Source of the DNA: Cladosporium sp. IMV 00045
Lineage: Eukaryota; Ascomycota; Dothideomycetes; Cladosporiales; Cladosporiaceae
DNA length: 64,000 nt
Reading direction: 5' to 3'
NCBI GenBank assembly: GCA_001931905.2
Contig: MSJI02000005.1
Span: forward strand, 147,025-211,024
In this document: positions 43,601 through 55,987 of the stretch, in pieces
Position numbering within the stretch: position 1 is the stretch's first letter
Layout of the letters: each line of letters opens with the position of its first letter
Made by a program: the position numbers and the translations under genes
The notes under the pieces: model-generated
Database searches by the model: none
Told to the model about the DNA's origin: nothing
Seen by the model: only the letters and a program-made list of their open reading frames with translations

Positions 43601-46600
43601 AGAACTCCCCTCCGACCGACCCAGGCGTAGGCGCAGGACGGGAAATCCAGGTCGCACGAGGGCTTTTGGTTCGCCGCATATCGTGGTGAGGATCGGCTTG
43701 CGACTGGGCTCTGACTTCTAGGCTTCGGGTGATTTGGGTCTGTAGGGCTGTAGAAAACACGAGACAGAGAACAGACGGGCCAAGCAGTCGACCAGGTAGA
43801 TGAATCGTCCCTGACCAAACTGACTCTCCGTAACACACTAGTCGGAAACTCTGGAGGGCGAAAGGAAGGTTTGCCCGCAGTTGCGGTGTGGGACATACTT
43901 CACTACTCTCTGTGGCAGTAGTTGTAGCACTACTACTGTAGTCGCGGTTTGCGCGTGATTGACGATGATACGTGAAATCGGCCGGCGCGCAAAGAGCGGC
44001 TCTGGGCGGTCGCGCTGCCTGCCAGCGATGTTGGGCTTTCATCTCGTTGAAGGAGGGAGGGGAAGGAGAGATATGGGTGTTGTTGCTAGCACTAAGGTGC
44101 TGTGCGCAAATGACATGGGCACAAATACATGAAGCGTCGCATATGCGATGTCAATTCTATGGGAGGTGTGGAGTGGGTGCTGGCATGTTATTATTGTCGT
44201 TATCGTTCTCGAATAGCAATGGGCGTCAGTGCCTCTGCTCTGCTCTGCCTTTCTACATGCCACAAGACTACAGGACGGCGATTGGAATTACCAGAAAGGA
44301 AGGTACATGTACTGTACCCGACAATAAATCACGACAGGCCAGCGATAAACCAGGGTGTGAGTTGAGAGAATCGCGAGAATGCCTGCCTTACCGCCCACGT
44401 CTCTTGCCTCGCCTTGCCTTCCCTCCCTCCCGCAGCGCAGCCATCAACCTGGTAGTTGGACTCTTCCAGCCTTCCAGCTCACGAAAGCAACATCAAGAAA
44501 GACACACAGCGTCGCACCAAATCCGGCAACCTGCAGCCTCGATCTTGAGGACCAGAGAGCAGGGGTTTGGAGATCGCGAGGGAATCGATGGATAGATAGG
44601 TCAATGTAGATATATGGTCTGACTGGCAGACAGGCTGACAGGACGATCACAGCGTGGGCGAGTATAAAACGTGGTGTGCGTGGAGGGGCCCTGCTTGCTT
44701 GCCTGTGTGGGCGTGCATGCAGTGCTTGTGCATGTATGCAGGTGAGATGGGGGCGGGCGCTGCTGTGCGACGTGCTGTGTTCAGGTAAAAGATGTGTAGT
44801 TCATGTGAGTCTGGGTGTGAGTAATTCGAAAGAGTAAACTTGCATACATGCATATACATCGAACTGGGCGATACGAGGGATTTGATGATGATCATGGAGG
44901 AAGGACGGCCAGCCCAGAACTGCGGCCGAAGTGCGGGAGTGCGGGCTTGAGCGGGAAGGTCTGTTTTTGATGATGAGAGAGATGCCCAGGCAGGCACGCA
45001 GGATGTGACGGGCTGACTGATGGTGATTGAACGGTGACGACTGCGGACCCGAGGGGCAGGCACTTTCCAACGGCGTGGCAGCATGGAGAGATGAAGGAGG
45101 GAGGGCAAGTGGGAGGGAGGTTGGGAGGGGAGACAGAGGGGGGCAAGGCCGTCGAGAACGAGGGAGTGCTCGGTAGCATTGAAGGTGTATGCTGACTATT
45201 GGCAGAGCGACATGACATGTGCAGGGTGTGCAGGGCATGGCAGGGCAGGGCACCAGAGGAAAAAAGAGGCGCCCGGCGTCAGGGCGATTGGCGAAGCAAT
45301 CCCATGTTTCAGACCCCGTGCGTTGCCGTTCTCTGTGCTTTGCAGGCTCTGCCACTAACTGACTACTCGGCCTTCCTTCCAACTTCTGCTTTGAGCATGG
45401 CCTCCCCTCGTGGCCGGGGCGGTGGGAGAAGGCGAGTGGACACTAAAATCCAAGGCTAAGGGGCGGACCCATGCGATGCGAGAGCCATGACAAGCAGCAA
45501 GCGGGCAGGGAAGTAAGCAGGTAAGAGAGCAGGCAGGCACGCGATGCAATGCGTCAGAGCCCAGAAGAACGGCGGTGATTGATAGAGTTTGAGTCGTCTG
45601 ACTCGAAGGGCCGTGGGTAATCTTTGGGTTTGTGGTTCGAATAACTGACTGCCGGGCCCGATCGATGGGGGTGGCAGTGGGAGACGATGGTGATGATGAT
45701 GCGACGTGAAGTGTGAGGTATATGCATCGTGGCGGTGGTTATAATATCCATTACCAAGGGACTTGAGGATCACGGGCACTCGGACATGGTGACAGGTGGA
45801 CGAACAGGGTGTTGAATTCGTCATGCACTTGGGAGGGAATTGATCAACCTTGCTGGTAGACACAATGATATCAATCAATTAATGAACGACACAAGGGCAA
45901 GGAGAGACGGAAACAAGAACAATCATGGAATGCTGTCAGTCGATTCATGGATTGACCTGGATTGGGGAGTTGCAGCCTTGCAGGGGGGAAGGGAGTGATG
46001 GCTTGGAATGATGGCTGACTGGCATTATTGTCGGACTAGACTAGACCAGAGAGCTGAAGGATATTATCGATATTATTCCGCGGAAGACACAATTCACAAA
46101 GGAGACTACTGTCAAAGGCAGACAGACTTCCTGGCGGCATGATGACTTCCAGGACTTCCAGGTACCCTTTGGGCGGGCGGACATGGGTGGCATCGGGCGT
46201 GCCTTAGCGCATATGCAAGACCGGTTTTAGCTCTGCGATCTTCCCTCTCTCCCGAGCTATGTCCCTCTCTTGTGGTAGAGTCTGAGAGCAGTAGAGGTAG
46301 TAGTCCCTCCATCCATCCATCGACCTAGTATCATCATCATACTCCAAGACGACCTACCGCCTCTCTCTCCCTCACCAAGTGCTGCCACTGCATTACTCTT
46401 CCACTGGCGCTGCTGCTGCCACTGCCACTGCCACTACTACCGGCGCCAACCATATCCACTTCCACGCCCTCCCCCTCCGATCATCCTCGCTGCCAAACAC
46501 AGCAAATTAACTTGCATCACCTTTGCCCGACCTGACTCTCTACCACCACCAGTAGTAGTCGGTCACTCTGCGACTCCCCTCACCATCACCACTACCACCA

Positions 46601-47019
46601 CCACCACTCTACTTATCTCACCATCATCGTCATCACTACTCACGCACGCACGCACGATCCTCTAGTACCACGTCCGCTCACCGCGCCTCGTCTGCTGCTG
46701 TGCCTGTGCGGCCTGGCCTGTCGACCCTCTGCCAAAGCCTCGTTTTGCTGCTGCTGTACCTCGAGTCGCCCTGCCATTCACTCTCCACCCAGTCCTGTCG
46801 TCCCTCGCCTGTCGCCTGCCTGCCTGTACCCTCGATCAATCGTCCGTCCTCCCACCACCCCGGTCCGCGCAGACTCATGTGCCGCGCTTCGACCTAGCTT
46901 CGTCCGCAGCCCTTTCCATCAGCCGCTGCTGCTCGTCCCTCAATCCTCCCTCCCCGGTCGATCGCGCCTGCCCCGACAGCTCGTCCCCCAAAACACCCTT
47001 CACGCCGGCCCTTGACCGC

Positions 47020-47091
47020 ATGGCTGCACCTTTCCTTCGTCATGGAACCTGTCAGATCTCGTCACTCCTACGCCCAACCTGCGCCTGGTGA
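47020..47091 (+). promoter_or_regulatory. Upstream ORF overlapping the activator start
   Basis: An ATG 22 nt before the main start opens a 23-codon frame that runs past the main ATG and ends at TGA 47089-47091, in a different frame. A six-codon upstream frame also lies at 46877-46897. If transcription starts upstream of them, both should lower translation of the activator. Confidence 0.5.
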
Positions 47092-50000
47092 TCACCGTCC
47101 GCCGCCTCCACCTCCACCACCACCACATTCTTCCTACTACCAACCTCAATCGCAACACCACCCTCCTCCCCCTCCGCCGCCGCCGCATCCTGCTGCTCCC
47201 GCCGTTCAGCAACAACATCCTCCGCCGCCGCATCACCAGCAGCAACAACCTCCCCAACAACAGCAACCATACGGTGCTCCTCCCCAACCTGCTGGTCCAG
47301 GAATCGCCCTCCCTCCCATTCAACAACAGTCATATCCGCCGCCGCAAGGTGCCGCGCCTCAAGAGCAACAGAACCACCTCGCTCCTCTGAGACATCACCC
47401 TCACGACGCGCGCGAACCGCAAGAATATCACCAATACAACCAACACAATCATTCGGGTCATGCCACCCCGGCTCCAGTGAATAGATCATTTTCCGTCGAT
47501 TCTTCCCACCCTCAGCGCACACCCACAACTCCGGCGCAACAAGGTCCCTATCCTCCGGCGACCGCTCCAGACGGTGCTCCTTCACACATGGATCACCATA
47601 GCTATCCTCCAACGAATGGCGTCACCCACGGTCTGCCTCAGTCAAGTCAAGGACCACCGCCACAAGCGCCTCCGCCACAGCATGAACCTCATAGTCATTA
47701 CGCCATGACGCCCGTAATGGAGAACCACAACGGATATCCACCACCACCGCCCATGTATGCCCAACCGCCTGGGTACGGTCCGGCAGCATCGATAAACTTC
47801 AATGTTCAACGCAAGAAACAGATGCGAGCAACGCAAGCCTGTGAGCAATGTCGACAGCGTAAGCAGAAATGTGACGAAGGAAATCCTTGTTCGTTCTGCA
47901 AAGAGAGTAATCTCACCTGTCAATACCGCGATACGCCACCCGCAAAGACCGACAAAAACATGGACAAGGTCATGTCCTACCTCGAGCAAATCACATCGGC
48001 TCTCCCAGAAATGTCACAAGACTTGACGGCCAAGTTGGAGCAACTGGGCGAACGTATAAGACAGGTCGAAGATCAAACCTTCAAACCAAGTCCAGCCCTG
48101 CATGAGCCACTTCCCGAGGAAGAGGAACCAACGCCCAAACGCAAACAACAGCTGGATGATCACCGAACAGCGCCACACAAACTCATCTTGTTGTGGCCAA
48201 GCGTGCGTCCTTTGTTGCAAGAAGCCCACGTCGATGTCAACGATGGCTACGTCATGGAGGCCGAGGACCGAGGCGTGCTGCGTCTTTATGGTCGAGGTGA
48301 AGGCATCGAGGAACAGGACGGCACGCAGCCGGGCGGCCCAGCAAGTCCCGCGCGAAGCGAAGACAGCATGTCAAATGACGCGCCATCTCCGCCCGAAGGT
48401 ATCTGGGGTTGCGGGCTTTCCGCCCACGCTTACTTCAACGCTGAATCACGATCGCAACCGTACGCTGCTGGCGGCTTGAAGCCTGACGGCACGCTGGATC
48501 TGGATGCTTCGACGATCGAGTATCTTTGGAACTGCTACGTGAAGCACATGCACGTCATGCATCCCTTCCTGGACAAGGGAAGGACGTGGAAGCTCATTAG
48601 CAAGTTCATCAGACGGTACTCCCCTAGCAAAAAGACTCACAATGCCTTTGCCGTCGGTGGCGAAGAGTCAGATCGCCCAGTCAAGCGACAACGATCGAAT
48701 GGTCCTGGCGGCTACGCAGGTGTCAGCGGAGAAGTTGTGACAAAACGATTTGTCGACACTGAACGATCACCTAGCAATGCAGTCATCTACCTCATTCTTG
48801 CTCTGGGCAGGATCTGTGCGCACAAGGAGCCATTGCCTGGGCCTGTTCAGGACCGCACCCTCAACACAAACCAAGTCTTGGCGCATCAGGTTGCTGGCAA
48901 TTCAGGTGTGACTGGTAGCTCTCCGATGTCAGCGAACGTCAAACCATCGCCCGGTTCCCCGAAGCTCACACCCAACATGCACACTCCTCCTGGATATACC
49001 GATGGCGTTCCTCATTATCGCAGCCGACGGTCGTCCTTTGACGGCAGCTCGACTAGCAATGTGGCGAAAAACATTGACGTTATCCCTGGTATTGCCTATT
49101 ATGCTAAAGCCGCTGAAATCTTGGGCGACCAAGGAGATGGTAATGATTTGATTCATGCGCAGATGTTCTTGTTGGCTGGTCTTTACAAGGGACAACTGGC
49201 CCGCGTAAAGGAAAGCATGAGCTGGATAACCATGGCTGGCAGGGTTAGTCTCAACCTTCTCGACCGGTACAAACTGTACAATGACAACTACTGGACCGCC
49301 TATGGAGACGTCAAGAAATCGCATCAAAAAGGCCAAAAGCTGATCACCGATATGCGACAAAACTTGATCGTGCTGGCGTCTTGGACTTGCTTGCAGCTCG
49401 AGAGTGACATTCTGGCCGAGCTGAGACTGCCCTCCAGTGGAATCCAAAACATCGAAAACCTACTACTAATGCCACACAACCTTCCCGAAGAGGAGACGTA
49501 CGAATCGCACGTGGGTCTGAACCCGAACGATGAAAAGAAGGGCGAAAGCTACAGCGACGTTCTCATGTTTTACACTGCACAAATGTTCTTGCGGAAACGA
49601 CTCAACCAAGTACATCGCCAACTGTATGGTCCCGAATGTCTCGACCAGCCTCTGACCGAAGTGCAAGCCTTGATCAAGGGTCACGAATCGATCCTTGACG
49701 GCTGGCGAGCACTTTTGCCTGAAGTGCTGAACTGGGAAGACAACGAAGACCCGCCTTCAGGTATCCTATCCGCTCGACTTCGCGCCAAATACTGGGGAGC
49801 ACGATATGTCATCAACCGACCTTTCTTGGACTACGCCCTGCACATCATGCCGCACGTCAAAGAAGGAAGCAGTATGGAAGACGCCGCGATCGATGCGCAT
49901 CGCAACCCTCGCGACAAGGCCGAGATTCACCTGTTCAAGGCGATTCAGCTCATGGGCGAAGGCGAAATTTGGTCCGCATGTAAGAGATGCATAGAAGCAG

Positions 50001-50401
50001 CCATGCAAAGTACGGTTGCGCTGGACGGTGTGCCCGATCGATTGATTGTGACTAACATCCACGGCACTGCTCACGCGTAAGTTTTGAAAGATCTTCAATT
50101 CTCAAACCCTCGAACCATACTGACAATCTCCCCCAGACAATTCGGAAACATGCTCGTCCTCTCCGCCACCTGGCGCATCCCCTACATGCGCAAGCTGATC
50201 GACCAAGAGCGTTTCCAAAACTTGCTCTCGCGCACCATCGGCTTCCTGCGCAAACTCTCGCCCATTTCACCGACCTGCCAGCTCGACTGTTCGATTCTGG
50301 AGAAAATCCAGCGCGTCCTCTTCGGCATCCCGCCGGATGAGAAACCCATGTATCATGGAGAGAAGGAGTTTACTAATTCGTTCAGCTCGGCGACTACCTG
50401 A
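47042..50401 (+). CDS. Zn(II)2Cys6 fungal-specific transcription activator
   Basis: Two exons (47042-50076, 50137-50401), phase 2, 60-nt intron, giving 1,099 residues. Residues 1-250 are very rich in Pro, Gln and His, with long proline runs, probably disordered. The binuclear zinc cluster lies at about residues 267-293 as C-x2-C-x6-C-x5-C-x2-C-x6-C (CEQCRQRKQKC, then CSFC). It is followed by a coiled segment around MDKVMSYLEQITSALPEM, probably for dimerisation. A fungal_trans-type middle domain starts near HMHVMHPFLDKGRTWKLISK and includes AKAAEILGDQGDGNDLIHAQ. The cluster followed by YRDTPPAKTDK defines a recognisable subfamily of large activators, but I cannot name the regulator or its targets. 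The start is the first in-frame ATG. Confidence 0.93.
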
Positions 50402-53400
50402 GAAGGAGAAGATGGGAGAGATATTACGACTTTTTGACTTTGAGTACTGAACATACTGTTTGTTTGTTTTTTGATCAGATCCAGCGAAGCAGCATACGAA
50501 TCCAACAAATACATACCACACCATACTTGCTTTTTGCACACGGAGAAAGAAGGGGTTCAACAAAAAAGAGCTCTAACTGTGCCACGATGGAGATCTCGGG
50601 TAGAAAAAGATCTTGGATCGATTGAGATGGACGCAATGCATTTGGATCAGTCTGGCGCACGCGATGCGAAAATACCTCCGGAAGCGGGCTTTGGATTTTG
50701 TTTCTTCATCTTTGATCGGTTTGGCCTTGGCCTTGATTTTTGTTATCTGCTTTTTTTTTGATATTCCCTTGTTATTTCATGCGATTCTGTTTTATATCCG
50801 CAACGCATGCGTCATGGGGAAAAGAGGCTGTCTGAAACGTTTTGTCTTTTATTTACATTTTTTATCTCTTTCTCTTTTCTCTTTCCATTTGGTGCTGTCA
50901 ACCATCGATTTCTATCCGTCTCGCGCGTCTCTATTGCATGCGATTGGTCCTACTGTTTTTCCACGCATTATACCAACTACCGAAATGTGAATTTCTTCTT
51001 CCTTATCTCAAAAAGTACTATCTACGCTATCATGACATCTGAACGGGGCTATGGCGGAGGGAGGAGCCACAGAGGGATACATGCACATGGATGGGAGTTG
51101 ATCGAACCCGGAAACTCCGATCAAGTAATGAACGATTGTTGTACATACCCAACCCTATCACCCATCTTCTCACCCTCCTCGCCTCGCAATCGAGGCATCC
51201 CATTCATGCACTCATTCATTCATTCATTGATCCATTCGTTCGTTCATGCGAGTATCAATCGCTGGTCGGATGGTTAACTACCTGAACTCGTTCATGCTCT
51301 CGATCTGCAAACCCAGCCATCCCACGCCTTCACACACGCCCACGTTCTTCTCGAAGACTGTCAAAGCGAACCACGTTCCAGACACGCGAGGGCTTGCCTT
51401 TGGGCTGTGAACACCCACCACCATCACAAGGCTACTGCTGCATACAGACCACACCTCCTCCCTCTCTCTCCCCGGGAGCCTCAACTCTCGGTGTGTGCAA
51501 AGTGCCCCTGTCCCTGAACATCGGCCAGCCTATTCCACCATCCTGCATTTCCGCGCGGTTGGGAAGAAACCCCCACGCCAGTCACGACACGTCAGGTCTG
51601 GACAGCAGAGTAGTCCAAACGATCACGAAGAAACAACCAAGCCAAGCCCCGACAGTCTTGGCCCCGCGCCAACTCCACGGTTCAGAGTCCATCGATCTCA
51701 ACTGTACCTGGTACCTCTCCCAAGATCGGGCGGGCCTCATAGGTCAGAGACCTGGAAAGCTGGAAGGGGGGGGCGTGATGGATCTCGCTTTGCGTGCAGG
51801 AGCTGGTTGCAGGGCAGGGGAGAGCTGAGGATGTGTGACGGGCATTAATTAGTAGGGATAGGTAGGATTGATTGCCTGACGACGCGAGGGAAGGGTTCGG
51901 GAAGGATGGCGGGTATCTCGGGGGGAAGGGGGGAGGGGATGGGATGGTGGGATGGGCGGGCGCCGTGGGTGTGGGATGTGGGTTTCGGGTGGGATGGGTG
52001 ATTGTGATGACACTTTTCCGATCAAGGATGTGGACATACAGTGTTGGTGATGGGTTTGCGGGTTTGGGGCTTAGGGTTCGATTTTCTTGTAATACTATCG
52101 ACGAGTTTGGAGATCAGGTTTGTTACGAAGTCTGTTTAGCGAGCTGAGGATCGGTTGCCTTCTTGGTTTGGTGGTCGTATTGCGAAGGCAATTCGCGATT
52201 GCGATTGCTGGGACTAGGAGGGCGTGCATTGCACGCATGAGGTATTGTTCCCTGACTATCGTTGATGCCGGCATTTGTTCCTGAATTGGACGGAAACTTA
52301 GAGGAAAACTTGGTAAGGCGACTCGATAATGTTGCATGATGTTTGCCTTCAGGTATGCATGTTTCAGGTTGTGGATTATTGCCACTGCGTTATAGAGTGG
52401 TTTTTTCTTGGGTTGACGACGACGACCTTGGATGAGATGTCGGTTGCAGCACCATGTCTCATCCTTTCTGTTATCATGCCTTGATGATGATGTGTTGTCT
52501 TTTCTTTTCCTTCTTCTTCTGAGTCTCGCGCTGATCGAACCACTCACCCATCATTCCATCATCTCGCCCAGTCGTCAGGCCAGCACACATGCATAGAGTT
52601 ACGAAGAATTGTGGCGCGATTGATTAATACAACTCGTCTGCTATAGCTCAGCCCTTTCTCTCCTCGTCATTTCCTCCGTTATCGCAAAGTCGATCCCCTT
52701 CACTAAATCAATGATGTACAGTTCTAGACTTTCACACTCCTCAAAAAGTTCAGCCCTTCCTCGCTTCCGGGAAATTGTCACCCTTCGATCGGATGTCGCC
52801 GCCGTCTCGGGTCGCGCGGGAAAATCTGGCATGACATCTGTCGAGATTTGGACCCAGCGCTGAGGGTCGAGGCGCAAAGCCAAAAGATTTGAATGATGAT
52901 TTATCCACTTGTCGACGTGTATACACTACCACTGACTTCGGACTACATCATCGCCCGCGAGCTTCGCACGAGACTGAGTTTCCCATGGCCCGCAGTATCC
53001 AGATCTAACGTGCCGCCCGTCCGTCGCAGCGGTAAGACTGGATATCTTGTTGCCAACACGCAACCACCACGCGCCCGCCAGTTCGCCCCAGCCTGGTCCA
53101 GTAAGTAATGTGCAAATCTTCCTTACATGCACGTCGCTCGTCTTGCGCAATCGGTGGCAAGAAGAAGAACAGCAAAATCTCAGCAGATACAGTAGTTCAT
53201 CCACGCACGTCAGCACCTCGTGGACCTCACGCACGCACGCGACCACGCACACAGACACGTTCATGCACAAGCGAGCGAACAAATCATGAATGTGCGTTAC
53301 ATCCTGCCCTCGGGTCGAACAGCGCCAAGCCGCCTTCAGTAACCACATACCCAATCCAATCTGCCCACTGCCCTCTCGCTCTTCTTCCCATGCTGGGATC

Positions 53401-54757
53401 TCGTAGGAATCCATTATATGCTCCACCCAAGCCACCCAGACCGAACACCCAGATGTCGCGCAGCCGCTAACAGACTGCGATCCCCCCACCGGTGCGCGCC
53501 GCCGGAGCTGCTCCCGACCTGTCAGACAGCGCGAAAGCTCCAAGTCACCGTGGCCACACCCATTTACACTTCCTCGGCCCGTCAGGCCCGCGCTCCGGGT
53601 CCAAACCCTAGACTCCATCGGCTATCAGGACGGTTTCGCTGGCGTCTCGGCTTGCCGTCCCCTTCTTCCGCCCCTCCCGCTCGCCAACCTGTCGGGCTCG
53701 AGACCCAATCGCCTGGACAGGGGAAAAAATCAAATGAATCAACCACTTGCCAATCAATCAATCTCTCCTCGGGTCCCTGGCAAGCCTTCTCGAGCCTATC
53801 GAGCCCGCGATCGGCCCAAGTATCGCTTGCATAGATCGGAGCTTATTCCATTGCGTCTTGCTTTGGTGTTGTCCTCTCTGTCGGGCGAGCTCGGTTTGAC
53901 CATACCAGACTCGGTCCTCGTCTATCGTCGCCGAGGCTATGGTGTTGGGATGGCAGCAGCGGCTATGTCGCTTGCATCTTTCACCGGCGCCATGCCTGTC
54001 CTAATCGTGACGCGCAAGCACCGGCGATTGCTGATTGGTTACGCATGTCAAAACCAGCCTCAATTTTCGATGTTGCCGCTGCATGCGCCATCGGAGAAAG
54101 GTCCGGATCGACTCCGACCTGCGGTGTGGGTTTCGTATGGTTGACTACGAGTGTATGACAGTACGATATGGATGGAGAGGATTGGGCGCGCGCGCAATAA
54201 CGCATGCAGGGCTCGCATCTTCCTGAGATCTGAGCGGTGATGCTCGGCCCTGCCGCATCTCCCCGATCACACGCTTGCAGCGCTTTGCGGGGGCCGAGGG
54301 CGAGCATGAATTGAGCATGGGCTCCGGTCTTTTTTGGTGTGAGATTCCGAGCAGACCACCTGCCTCTGCCCGGCAGATAGAGGCCTGATGTTGGCTTCGG
54401 CTTGCCGGTTTCCGGGTTTCGACCCACGAGAGGAGAGAGTTGCGGGCGCTTGTTGTATGGCATCGCCCGTCGGTCGTCCCGAGATTCCTTTCTCTGGGAG
54501 CCTAGGGATCCCGACGACAGCTGCCTCCTGGCAAAGGGACCACGGTACGCGACTCATAGTCCGATCTATGATACCTGCCGTACCCAGATCTCGTGGGTGG
54601 CGATCGCAGCTGGTTTCCCGGTTTTTAAATCCATCATGATGCCGAGCGGCAGGGGAATGTCTTGCGACTCGCCTTGGCTCGCCGAATAGCTGGATTGACT
54701 GGCTGGTAGTGAAGGATAGACACGCCGGCCAGGCCAGGCCAGACCAGACTCCCCATC
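50402..54757. other. 4.4-kb gene-poor region
   Basis: 3' flank of the activator: T-rich at 50700-50900, CATT-type runs at 51207-51250 and G-rich near 51750-51990. The rest is unremarkable. Frames such as 52926-53618 (-) and 53734-54144 (+) overlap others and lack motifs. A 63-codon frame at 52641-52832 (-) looks slightly protein-like but is unsupported. Confidence 0.4.
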
Positions 54758-55357
54758 TTACAAAGGACGATGAAACCACAACCCCTTAGAATTGTCAAAC
54801 AGGAGACTCGTCCCCTTCCTCGCCCTGTCCGCATCTTCCTCATCACTAACAGACACAGACACAGCAGGCACCTCCCACGCCCTCTCCGTATGCATCAATT
54901 CGACAGGACTGCGCGGCCTGGGCGACGGCGAAGGCGACCGCGTAGGCGTAGGCGTGAGCGCGCGCGCCATGAAAGGATTCTCCGGCTCGTTGATCAAACA
55001 ACCACTGTACTGCCGCGAGTAGGAATCGTCCACCTCTTTCCGCATCATCGACACCCGCTGCTGGTAGCGCGACGCTCGCCCATACTTGCGCGCTCGCTTG
55101 TCTTCCTGCCAGCGATTCCATTCGCGGAAGCCGAGGATTGTCACTGCGAGCAGCGAGAGGCCGGTCATTGCCACGCAGACGGCGACGACGACGAAGAAGG
55201 TTGTTTTGGAGAAGACGATTTCGTCGACGGAGATCTCGATGCAGATTCGTCGCTGCTCCTCCTCGTGGTTGGAGATATGTTGGCGCCATGTTTGCTTGAT
55301 GCAACTCGTACTTCGGCCTCCGTAAATGTGCCGTCTCGTGGTAAGGTAGGATTCTCG
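54758..55357 (-). CDS. Single-pass membrane protein, 5' exon unresolved (partial)
   Basis: I do not recognise the family. A clean 199-codon frame runs from 55357 to the stop at 54758. Its middle holds a strong membrane segment (TTFFVVVAVCVAMTGLSLLA) preceded by ICIEISVDEIVFSK and followed by basic REWNRWQEDKRARKYGRASR. The tail is Ser/Pro-rich (TPTPTRSPSPSPRPRSPVEL), then acidic, ending LLFDNSKGLWFHRPL. The only in-frame ATGs lie inside the membrane helix or later. The frame opens right after a cttgtag that would make a good intron acceptor, so the true start probably lies in an exon upstream of about 55420. I could not choose that exon with confidence. Confidence 0.55.
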   Translation of the reverse strand, partial: RESYLTTRRHIYGGRSTSCIKQTWRQHISNHEEEQRRICIEISVDEIVFSKTTFFVVVAVCVAMTGLSLLAVTILGFREWNRWQEDKRARKYGRASRYQQRVSMMRKEVDDSYSRQYSGCLINEPENPFMARALTPTPTRSPSPSPRPRSPVELMHTERAWEVPAVSVSVSDEEDADRARKGTSLLFDNSKGLWFHRPL

Positions 55358-55987
55358 CTACAAGGACAAAAGACGAACGAACAATATTGCAACATGATAA
55401 GAAAAGGCCACAACGACCCGGCACTCTACATGAAAAAACAGACTGTTATCCAGCCACAAAAGCACACTTCAATCATCTACCAGGTCATTCTAAATGCATC
55501 TCCACTCCAAAAAACCGCCATCACATCAACGCCGCACGCGCTGAAACCGTAGCGTAGACCCCTCCCCAAGCTTCCGCTGCAAGTGTTTACTATGTATAGT
55601 CAACCGACGATCAAGTCGAATGCGTCGCGGTAAAGGAAAGTATCTGACTGGACGGGCGTTTTGACCGGAATGTGGTGATGTTATTATCGTGAGGTTGAAA
55701 TCTTGCGTTGCTTGCTTTGCCTTGTTGCCGCGTTGGCGTGGGCGCTTAGCGGAGGATTGGGAGGCCGGGCGGTTAGGTGAGGGAGAAAGGCATGGGTGCA
55801 CATGGGGAGTGCGAATGATTTGGAGGGAAAGTGATTTGTTTTGTTGTGTAGGTAGGGTGATATCGGAGTTCTGGATACTGGATTCTAAGTTCTCAATCCA
55901 CGCAACTTCTCGCGGCTGCCAGTTTCTCTGAACGCGGCACTCATTGCACCCGATCAACAAAAACACATCCGACTCATCGACTCAACC
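55358..55987. other. Intergenic; leader or first exon of the membrane-protein gene
   Basis: Probably contains the missing 5' exon of the minus-strand membrane protein and the 3' flank of the RED-like gene. Several short ATG frames but no single convincing choice. Confidence 0.35.

Larger units (their letters stand above)
37824..47041. other. 9.2-kb gene-poor, low-complexity region
   Basis: Largest stretch without a recognised gene. 37.8-39.2 kb is unremarkable. 39.3-40.6 kb carries decayed tandem repeats (listed separately). 42-46 kb is full of imperfect tetramer runs such as GCTTGCTTGC (43047, 43228, 44690 on +) and CAGGCAGGCA (45530). 46.3-47.0 kb is C/T-rich with CCACTGCCACTG, TCCATCCATCC and CACGCACGCACG runs and is probably the long 5' leader of the downstream activator. 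Frames up to about 200 codons exist (for example 43972-44595 +, 44801-45382 -), but they look like low-complexity artefacts. Confidence 0.5.

Noticed and set aside
43972..45382. Frames of 150-207 codons on both strands
   Set aside because: Low-complexity DNA; mutually overlapping and without any recognisable domain.
51090..51115. GATCGAACCCGG resembling a minus-strand tRNA B box
   Set aside because: The flanks do not form a T-stem and no A box lies at the right distance.
51207..51250. CATT/CGTT repeats, considered as a CRISPR or mobile-element end
   Set aside because: Simple microsatellite without spacers, inverted repeats or target duplication.
52641..52832. 63-codon minus-strand frame with a protein-like end (ECESLELYIIDLVKG)
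   Set aside because: No homolog recognised, no clear intron or promoter; too short to support as a gene.
52926..53618. 230-codon minus-strand frame
   Set aside because: Covered by several plus-strand frames, rich in Cys/Trp/Gly without pattern; likely chance.
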